DNA of 64,000 nucleotides, from assembly GCA_024220505.1 (NCBI GenBank), contig JAKZZE010000023.1:806001-870000 (forward strand). Reading direction: 5' to 3'. Of this stretch, positions 57,172 to 64,000 are shown piece by piece (within the stretch, counting starts at the first letter, position 1; each line of letters begins with the position of its first letter). A program made the translations under genes and the position numbers. The DNA is from Rhizopus arrhizus. Lineage: Eukaryota > Mucoromycota > Mucoromycetes > Mucorales > Rhizopodaceae. Under the pieces are notes generated by a model, which ran no database searches, had not been told where the DNA came from, and saw nothing but the letters and a program-made list of their open reading frames with translations.

Positions 57172-57594
57172 TGTTTTGCCAAGTATTAAAATAAAAGACA
57201 AAAACTAAAAAGACAATAGTTGTGAAACTAAAGATTATATATGGCTTTATTAATAAAAACATTTGAGGCTATTTATACTTTTTGGATGTCTGGATCTTTA
57301 CCGCTATTTCAATTGATCGGTTAAAAGAATAATGTGGGAAGGATGGGAAGATAAAGGAAAGATAGTAGATAATCAATAGCCGCTGTCTTCTTGACGAATC
57401 AAGGGACAATGAAGTAGATAAATTATTGATCTAACGATAATTATCGAATAAAGTTGGATTGAACTGCCGTTGTTATAATCAGGTTCCGATATAGTCGTGG
57501 GAACGCCGATAGAGACAACAGGACAAAGTTGGCTATTGCGGAGATCTCTCGTTTATCCATGAATGTTCACTTTACTAGTTGTGTGGATACAACA
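57172..57594 (-). repeat. 5' LTR of element E
   Basis: 423 bp; TATAAATAGCC, AATAAAGCC and AGTTTCACAAC lie in order on the minus strand. Followed by CCATT, the duplicated target. Confidence 0.95.
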
Positions 57595-58590
57595 CCATTA
57601 TACAACCTCCTCCATGCTTCACTGTCTCACGAACCTGGTGCTTTTTTAACGGTTTACCTGGTACTTTCCATGCATAAGACTTTCCGTCGGACCCAAAGCG
57701 GTTGACTTTGGTTTCGTCAGACTATATGACGTTCATCCGATCGCTTACTGTCCAGTCAATGTGCTGACGAGCCCACTGGAGTCTCCTCTTTCTATTTCTT
57801 TCATTAATTAAAGGTTTCTTTGGCTTGACAAATGAGACCAAACTAGCATCTTTTAATGTCCTACGTACAGTATCTACAGAAACTGACTTGCCCAAGTTCT
57901 GCTCCAACGACAACTGTGCTTGTACAGCGTTTTCGAGTCCATCTGCTGTTACAGCGCGAACGAAATGCTGCTGCTTCCGTTTAGTGAGCGCTTTTGGTCT
58001 GCCGCCTTTGTCATTTCGAGCAGGCAAACCTAATTCTAAGCGAATCTTATGAACAGTAGATGATGATACTTTGACTATCTTCACAATGTTATGATAAGAA
58101 AAGCCTCGGAGAAGGTAAAGCTCAATGGTGTTCTTGCGATCTTCTGTCAATGGTTGCATGTTGGGTAATTACTTGGTAGATGTCGAGATGTCCAAACGAG
58201 AATGTATGAATGACAACAGAAAAAAAGTAGAAAAATAATGCGCATTGGTGAATTAGTAAGCAGCGAAAGTTCTGGAAGAATTGGAGGGTGCAGTGACTGC
58301 GTTTACCGCAATCGACCAACTCCTAAAACGTGGCCGCAAAACCGTTCGAATGTACCTTTGAGTTTTGATTGTCCGTAGCACTGTATAAGGTGCGCGTAGG
58401 GTGACGTATCATACGTCATCAGAAAGCCAAGAGCTTGTACTTTTAGATAATATGTAGTATAGGTAGCGCGTAATAAGAGTAATATGTCGCAAAAGGCGCA
58501 GAAATAAAAAAAATACGTTTTGTGCGAACGGTTGTGCTGGCCACTGTATATGATATACAGTCAAATTATTAATTTTAAGAATCTTTTGAG

Positions 58591-59297
58591 TGATCTCACA
58601 CGACATTAAGGAAATTATTAGAGTAAATACGACAATATCCACGAGTGAAGAGATAGATCCAGTTGAGGATTTCATGAGAAAAAGAAAAGCAGCAAAAGTC
58701 ACTCGTAGAAGTGCTGTAAGTGCCACATAAAGTATTGTACTTGCATAACTAACTTTGCTTTTTTAGAAAACAAGAGCTCGTAAGGCTATATACGAGCAGT
58801 ACAAGGATCAAGACGTTTACGAAAGCTATCCAAACTGTGAGTATTTGCTTCAACAGCAATACATGTCTGAAGAAGAAAATATGTACAACAATGAAACAAC
58901 CGATAAGGTGGAGAAAAATCCAGATAGAATGGCTCCTTTTACTGAAAAGGAACGTATGTCTGTCTTGTGCAAGAAAACAGTTGATTATTTTGAAGTTCGC
59001 GTACCAAAGTACAGATCACCTGCTGTAAGTTTAATTAATATCTTTTTAAGCGCAATCAACTAATTATCCAATATTCAGTGTACCGAATTTTTTAAGCTGT
59101 TGGATGATCAGATAGCAAGTGACAAGGCAAAGAGGCAAAGAACTGGAAATAACAGCATCCAATTTCTTCCTCGTATACAAAGAAAATGCTCGTTGCCTGT
59201 TCCTGACTTCATCAAAAAAGAAAATATAACTGAAGAGAGTATCGCTTGGGCTTTTGGTGGTGAAATAGAGTTGGATGAAATCAACTTGCTGTTTTAA
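58591..59297 (+). pseudogene. 3' exons of an unknown gene, 5' part lost at the Tc1 alpha insertion
   Basis: Exons about 58591-58715, 58767-59024 and 59079-59297, joined by two phase-0 introns (GTAAGT...TTTTAG, GTAAGT...ATTCAG), give about 200 residues. There is no start: an in-frame TGA lies just upstream, and the Tc1 end is 45 nt away. The protein is basic first (MRKRKAAKVTRRSA, KTRARKA), then acidic, and ends in VPDFIKKENITEESIAWAF and GGEIELDEINLLF. I do not recognise it. Splice sites and frame are intact, so loss of the 5' end looks recent, or an upstream exon exists beyond the Tc1 that I cannot identify. Confidence 0.5.
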
Positions 59298-60540
59298 AAA
59301 AAAAAAAATAAAAAACTTGTGAAATAAATAAAACAAAAAAAAATGAAAGCGGTGTTTAGATCTTTAAATTTACTTTTTTTTTTTTTACCTTTGTTTCATT
59401 CTAGATTTGGTTACAGATAAAATCAGTTTGCCGTTTGTATTGTGGTCTTTGAATCTTATTTTAGATTTCTGTTTGATGACTTCCACCTTCGTCATATTTG
59501 GTCCACTTTTATTTTTTTTTAATGAAAAAATTTCTAAAGTACTTTTTTTTTAAAACCCAAATTTAAAACACTCCTTTTTTTTATTCAAGTTAAAACAGTA
59601 CATTGAATGGAGATTCCTTTTGTAATGTCAATGCTGGGAATGTAATTTTTTTTTTTTTTTTTTACAATTTCAACATTGCAACTTTTTTTTTTTTTTCAAA
59701 AGTACTCAGTAACAATATACTTTTTCTTTTGTTTTTTAACCTTTTCATAGAAATCTCAAGACGTGTAGCATAATAGACATTCATTCCGTTGCCGCCTTTT
59801 TTTTCTTTACTCTCAAAAAATAAAATTGATTATCAAAAATACTCTGTCTTTTTTATGCCGTGATCTTACTATTTAAAACATATCTTTTTCAGCTTTAAAA
59901 CAAGATTAACTTCTTTAGAGCCAAAAGAATCCTTCTTTTTTTTTATATATTTTATTCAATCTTTTAAATTTTCTACTATATTCACATTCTTTTTTTTTTT
60001 GTTCCAATTTATAAACACATACTTTTATACTTATTATTATAGCGATATTATGCACTTATATAAGAGTTTCATCCCTCTTATTCATATGTGCCTCTTTACT
60101 CTTTCTTTTTTTTTTTTTTTTTTTCTTTTGTTCATTAGTAACCAAAATAAATCTCCTTTTGTATTAAACAAAGTTTTTTTTTTTGTAAAATACGACATGA
60201 GAGCCGAAGAATGCTTGAAAAGAAAACGCCACGACTCAATCACTTGGATTTCCGAGCTTGTAGGCCAATAGAACTGTGTTTTCGATCTTTGTTGAAGTTA
60301 AAAATATTGCACTGAAGTTGAAAAAGCATAGTCTTCCCAATTTGTAATCTTGTATGGCATCATGTAGCACAACAGAAAATTATTTATTTTTTTAAAAAAT
60401 ACAATGTCTTTTTATTCAACAAACATATTATATACTTTTGATTATTTTTATAGATTTACAATCTATTTTTTTCAAGCTTTCTTCTGATATAAAAATCAGC
60501 TTTCTAACATTTAAATCCGAGTTCTCACTCATTTAATAGA
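59298..60540. other. Low-complexity AT-rich spacer
   Basis: Dense poly(T) tracts (for example 59645-59663, 60107-60124) with no coding frame I can support. A short plus frame ending at 60270 (MRAEECLKRKRHDS...) has no further support. Confidence 0.5.
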
Positions 60541-60661
60541 ATTACCACTATCAAAAAAGATCAACTTTATCAACTTGGATAACGGTGATTGGGTGCAGTG
60601 CCACACAAATCGAGTTTACAATCATAATCACCTCGGAGAGTGTCAAAAGTGTCGTTGTTAA
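60541..60661 (+). other. Possible terminal exon with a Cys/His-rich end
   Basis: A plus frame reads LDNGDWVQCHTNRVYNHNHL and ends GECQKCRC before a TAA near 60661. The spacing of C, H and CX2CXC looks like a small zinc-binding tail. No ATG or clear acceptor is found, so this may be a relic or the last exon of an unseen gene. Confidence 0.25.
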
Positions 60662-61694
60662 CAATAGAACCAACCAATAGTAAGTTGAATTAAACAATAA
60701 AATAAACTTGAACTTGTCAGGAAAGCTGTCCTTTATTTTTTACAAAACAATACAACTATTTATATGTTTTAATGATGATGTCCAGAAATCTCTCGAATTT
60801 TCTCAATTGTCCCAGATAGCGGGGTTGTAATGAGAACAGGGTCTCAGGGACATCAGGGTCTCATCTTTTGTTCGGCCCGGACAACACGTGTTGTGCGGAC
60901 CGGAGAATTGGGTGAGGGCTTATGTCTTTTAGCTACGACAAAAGAAAAGTGCTTCCTTGGTAAAAGATTTTTATTAGAGAAGGCTATGGAGACTGGGCCA
61001 TTATGGGCATAATGTCTCGCCTTGGAGTGAATATTACAAAAGAATAATATGGAAATGTATAAAAAAACAGGATTGATCCCAAAAAAAAAAGTGTGTGGCT
61101 GCATAAAGCGGTGGTAGACAAAGCAGGTCAGGGGCAGAATCTTGTTACACGAGAAGAAATAGTCGGTATAAGAAGCAGTGGGAGGCCATAAGGCAATAGG
61201 TAGGCAACTGAACGCGCGAGAATAATTGAGGCTATAGATAATTGCAAGAACAAAGGGCTGATAATTGTCAAGTAGGTGTTAAATAGGGCCTAGTGGGCAT
61301 CGGAGGCAATGTAGGCAGATTCAAACGTAATATAGTCTAGGCCATAGAATAATAGAGACAAAACAAAAGCAGCAAGCTACGAGAGAGATGTTAATAGGCA
61401 GAGATGTGTACAAGAAATGGTATACAATAAACAGGTTTTTTTTTGTTTTTTTTTTATTTTTTTTCTTTTTTGTTGGTATACAGTAGAGTACGGCCAGCAG
61501 TCAAAAACTGGGCGGGGTTAAGAATAAAGGCCAAATGGCGTGAGCTAAGTATAGTTTTTCTTCGTTTTTTTTTTTTTAACTTTTTCTTTTTGAACTTTTT
61601 TTTTTTTTTTTTTTTTATCTTTTTTTTTAAACTTTTTTTTTTTAAAAAAAACCTTTTTGTGGAAGTCTATATGGGAGAAGGAACAGTGAACAAG
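60662..61694. other. Spacer, probably including the LINE 3' untranslated region
   Basis: The minus strand after the LINE stop at 61695 has several A-runs (plus-strand T-runs at 61437-61470 and 61568-61650), common at LINE 3' ends. The exact end of the element is not visible. Imperfect palindrome at 60874-60901. Confidence 0.35.
60874..60901. repeat. 28-bp near-perfect palindrome
   Basis: The two 14-nt arms meet at CACGTG; 12 of 14 positions pair, and the central ACAACACGTGTTGT is perfect. CACGTG is an E-box core, so a bHLH site or a transcript hairpin are both possible. Confidence 0.55.
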
Positions 61695-63908
61695 CTATTC
61701 GAGATCTATAAGAGAAGCAAGAGGCACAGTTGGAACTGGCATGAGCTTGTCAAGGAGTAATTGGCCAGTGATGTCAGATGTTTCAGATGTGAATTCTTCG
61801 TCAGGCTGGCAGATTTGTTCTACTTCAAACATGATTTCGCAGATGGTTGGCCACCAAGTAGACCAACGAGAGAAGAGAGCAGGAGAGTGATAAGCTGGAA
61901 GCTTATGAGGAAGTTGATTCAGCACGTAATCTAAGGGATTCGGTCGTGCGTTTGAGGCAACACCCAAACGCCTTGCTACCTGAAGGCAGCTCAGCAGATG
62001 GGCGCGCGAAGCATGGGGATGACCACAGCGACAGGCAGTAGGGCGACCGGGAAGCCACCCCATGCGCCATCGAACCAGTCGACTTCGATCATACACTGTC
62101 ATTGGCAGAGTGAGAATGGGATCAACACCCAGGTATGGCCGACAGGCAGAGAGAAGGACTGGTGGATTCGGCTTTCGGTATATGCTTGTAAGGACTTGCG
62201 TGCGATAAGCGACAATAGTACGACGAACAGAGGCAGGAGAAGAGAGATAAGTGAGCTTGTCAGCTGTTGAAGCGTGACCATCTGTTAACGTTGGGTTGGA
62301 CCAAATAGAGTTTGACTTCAATAAGGCCGGCCAACGGAAACGATTACGGGTGATGATGGGAGTGCTGTCAACGAATGAGAGTATCATCGAAAGTAATGTG
62401 TCTTCAGGGAGGAAGTGGACTCTCAGAATGAACTTGAATACCAGTGTAACTGATCTTTCTTTCATTGATGGTAGATTGACCAAGTGCTTGTAGACGCCGG
62501 TTGATGAGGCACGATGACCACCGAAAGCCATACGAAGACACAGGTCTTGGGATTTTTCAAGCAAAGCGAGTTGCTTGACCTGGAAGGTGCAGAGGCACAG
62601 ACCGTATTCAAACTTTGGTCGAATGAACGTAGAGTATAGACGGCTGGCAGTGAGACGAGAGAAGCTTGGAGATCGAATACCGATGGGCAACAGAGTCGCA
62701 CGCATGGGTGATACTGCAGAGGCTGTGTTCCTACGAAGAAGAAGGTCAGTAGATATCTTTCCCTGTGGACTAAAAGGAACGCCAAGATAAGAGAATGAAG
62801 GTTCCTTGGGTATGGGAGACCCGTAGAGCTTCATTCGACGTCCTCCATGGTCGCTAGGGCAATTGAGCACTACACACTTGGCAGGATTCCACCTGTATCC
62901 AAGGGAGCGCGAGTGATCCTCTGCTCTCATGAGCAACTTTGGCATAACCTCAGGAGCTGCAATGAGAACCACATCATCAGCATACAGTAAGCAGTTGATC
63001 CAGAGGCCACCGAACTCACGTTGGGGCATAGAGCTGTAATACCGAGCTGAGACGGGCAGACGGACATCACGAAGAGCCGCTGGCAGAGTGTTGATGTATA
63101 TGGAATAGAGGAAAGGAGAGAGGATTGAGCCTTGTAATACACCGGTACGAGGCCAAAAGGAGGGAGAGGAGTAACCACCGAGTAGTACTTGAATACTTAC
63201 CTGATCAAATAGGCATTGTAAGATACCAAGCATGGGTTCATACACATGCGTCTCGAGGGCACGCCACACGATAGCACGGTCAACGGTATCATATGCAGAC
63301 TTGATGTCTAGGAATGCAAGTACAGGAGGCTCGCCAGAGTGGTCGATAGTGTGTTGACGACACAATTCATGCAGACACAGAGCCTGATCGAGCGCACTTC
63401 TATGATGGCGGAAACCGCCCTGTACAGGATCCAGAGGAGGAGCAGTAGATTCAAGCTCGGTTTGTAGACAGAGCTCAAACAGCTTACGCATGATCGAGGT
63501 AAGAGAGATAGGTCGATAGTTACCTGGGTCTAAGACATCTCCTTTTTTGTAGATAGGAACTACCTGGGCAGTACGCCAGTCAGAAGGAATAACTGACCAC
63601 TTCCAACAGAGTTGAAAGAGAAGAGTGATGACAGGGACGACCTCATCCACTATCGGCAACAGCATTTCAGTACGGATGTGATCTACACCAGGGGCTTTGC
63701 GTCTCGAAAGACGTTTCAACAAAGCATGGTGTACGGTACTGGTCGAAAATGGACAGCTGGCTTCATCAATGGGATGAGGACCGTCAGGAATGGGAGGGGC
63801 AGGGTATCGAGTGTCAGGCAGATTTGCACCAGAGAACACCTGTTGAAGATGTCTCGCCATGACTGTGGCAGCAACGAGGACCTTCTGGATGAGAGAATTG
63901 TGGTTGGA
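61695..63908 (-). CDS. LINE ORF2 reverse transcriptase, C-terminal part, one upstream frameshift
   Basis: The frame is open from 63908, just after an in-frame TGA (63909-63911), to the TAG at 61695; from its first ATG at 63860 it has 721 residues. RT motifs in order: RRKAPGVDHIRTEML, NYRPISLTSIMRKLFE, FLDIKSAYDTVDR (motif A), GVLQGSILSPFLYSIY (motif B), LLYADDVVLIA (YADD catalytic box, 62980). A LINE C-terminal zinc-knuckle-like block follows, CRCGHPHASRAHLLSC. No RNase H is seen. Upstream of 63885 the coding continues in a different frame (KLSYGP..., SHPEGP), and the two frames meet near 63867-63884, so one base is gained or lost there. The N-terminal endonuclease, if present, lies outside the window. 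Confidence 0.88.
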   Translation of the reverse strand, partial: SNHNSLIQKVLVAATVMARHLQQVFSGANLPDTRYPAPPIPDGPHPIDEASCPFSTSTVHHALLKRLSRRKAPGVDHIRTEMLLPIVDEVVPVITLLFQLCWKWSVIPSDWRTAQVVPIYKKGDVLDPGNYRPISLTSIMRKLFELCLQTELESTAPPLDPVQGGFRHHRSALDQALCLHELCRQHTIDHSGEPPVLAFLDIKSAYDTVDRAIVWRALETHVYEPMLGILQCLFDQVSIQVLLGGYSSPSFWPRTGVLQGSILSPFLYSIYINTLPAALRDVRLPVSARYYSSMPQREFGGLWINCLLYADDVVLIAAPEVMPKLLMRAEDHSRSLGYRWNPAKCVVLNCPSDHGGRRMKLYGSPIPKEPSFSYLGVPFSPQGKISTDLLLRRNTASAVSPMRATLLPIGIRSPSFSRLTASRLYSTFIRPKFEYGLCLCTFQVKQLALLEKSQDLCLRMAFGGHRASSTGVYKHLVNLPSMKERSVTLVFKFILRVHFLPEDTLLSMILSFVDSTPIITRNRFRWPALLKSNSIWSNPTLTDGHASTADKLTYLSSPASVRRTIVAYRTQVLTSIYRKPNPPVLLSACRPYLGVDPILTLPMTVYDRSRLVRWRMGWLPGRPTACRCGHPHASRAHLLSCLQVARRLGVASNARPNPLDYVLNQLPHKLPAYHSPALFSRWSTWWPTICEIMFEVEQICQPDEEFTSETSDITGQLLLDKLMPVPTVPLASLIDLE

Positions 63909-64000
63909 TCACTCGGTTGCGCCGAATCCTACTGACAATAGAGTTAGTATCAGCAAGAGGACCATATGACAACTTGTGACAAAACTGTTTCCAAGTAAAA
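61695..64000 (-). mobile_element. LINE (non-LTR retrotransposon), 3' half, cut by window edge
   Basis: Reverse-transcriptase frame on the minus strand whose upstream part continues past base 64000 in another frame. The 3' untranslated part probably extends left of 61695. No LTRs, and the RT motifs are of the non-LTR type. Confidence 0.85.

Larger units (their letters stand above)
51380..57594 (-). mobile_element. Ty3 chromovirus E, complete and young
   Basis: 6215 bp with two 423-bp LTRs (51380-51802, 57172-57594) in which I saw no difference, a CCATT duplication (51375-51379, 57595-57599), one long gag-pol frame, a 17-nt leader box and a polypurine tract. All parts needed for movement are present. 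It sits inside the transposase of Tc1 alpha copy 2. Confidence 0.96.
50908..58159 (-). pseudogene. Tc1 alpha transposase, copy 2, split by a retrotransposon and two stops
   Basis: The N-terminal part (58159-57722) is close to copy 1 and ends at the same TAG before SDET. The middle is cut by element E between 57595 and 51379. The C-terminal part (51379-50908) keeps the 20 bp that copy 1 lost, has its own TAA in the stretch GAGGTTTAACAAG near 51290, and carries QDNDPKH and DLNPIENMW. Inactive. Confidence 0.9.
50656..58546 (-). mobile_element. Tc1/mariner transposon, family alpha, copy 2, split by chromovirus E
   Basis: The ends CAGTGGCCAGC... and ...GCTGGCCACTG are flanked by TA (50654-50655, 58547-58548). 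Inverted repeats of about 215 bp lie at 50656-50875 and 58329-58546. Without element E and its 5-bp duplication the Tc1 is about 1.67 kb. A terminal motif (50660-50677) recurs inverted at the inner end (50853-50869). Confidence 0.93.

Noticed and set aside
57172..57262. Upstream ATG at 57262 as start of the element E polyprotein
   Set aside because: It lies in the LTR, upstream of the leader box, and the added 55 residues are a hydrophobic Phe/Ile-rich reading of LTR DNA.
1..64000. tRNA, rRNA and CRISPR arrays
   Set aside because: I looked for T-loop consensus and clover-leaf arms and for spaced direct repeats and found none convincing; the GGTTCGAATC near 15225 lies inside the splicing-factor coding sequence.

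Overview
This window is nuclear DNA of a filamentous fungus, most probably an early-diverging Mucoromycota (Mucorales-like) lineage. The evidence is AT-rich intergenic DNA full of poly(T)/poly(A) runs, compact genes with many introns of about 48-80 nt, and a mix of chromodomain Ty3 retrotransposons, Tc1 transposons with long terminal repeats and a LINE. The phylum is an inference; I cannot name a genus. Most gene models were rebuilt by hand from splice sites that keep the frame open.

Layout. 1-8350 is a wreck of one C2H2 zinc-finger gene carrying a Ty3 element (1-3337, running off the left edge), a decayed Tc1 (3829-5867) with a solo LTR inside its repeat, and three further solo LTRs. 10.6-36.8 kb is a calm gene block: an APC amino acid permease, a HAD-like Swiss-Army-Knife protein, a YJU2B/CWC16 splicing factor, an ArAE/FUSC membrane protein, a GPI-type surface protein, a Dal5-type MFS permease, NDUFA5 of complex I, an oxysterol-binding protein, a secreted MINPP/histidine phosphatase and a small unknown five-exon gene. 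These are housekeeping or transport genes with no sign of joint function.

38.3-58.6 kb is a transposon nest. A truncated Tc1 (alpha) lies beside a solo LTR. A six-exon protein with a PD-(D/E)XK-like motif follows. Chromovirus D (42683-50313) has an intact Tc1 (beta) inserted in its pol gene. A second Tc1 alpha (50656-58546) is split by a recent, intact chromovirus E (51380-57594; LTRs alike by eye, TSD CCATT). 58.6-59.3 kb holds the 3' part of a gene cut by that Tc1. 59.3-61.7 kb is low-complexity DNA, and 61.7 kb to the right edge is the reverse-transcriptase half of a LINE on the minus strand.

Two patterns recur across unrelated copies. All three Tc1 families carry their subterminal site inverted, not direct, relative to the terminal site inside each roughly 210-bp repeat. 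All three readable chromovirus leaders have a 17-nt LTR-adjacent box ending in GAATTC that does not look like a tRNA primer site, and that partly pairs with the presumed RNA start in the LTR, as expected for Tf1-type self-priming.
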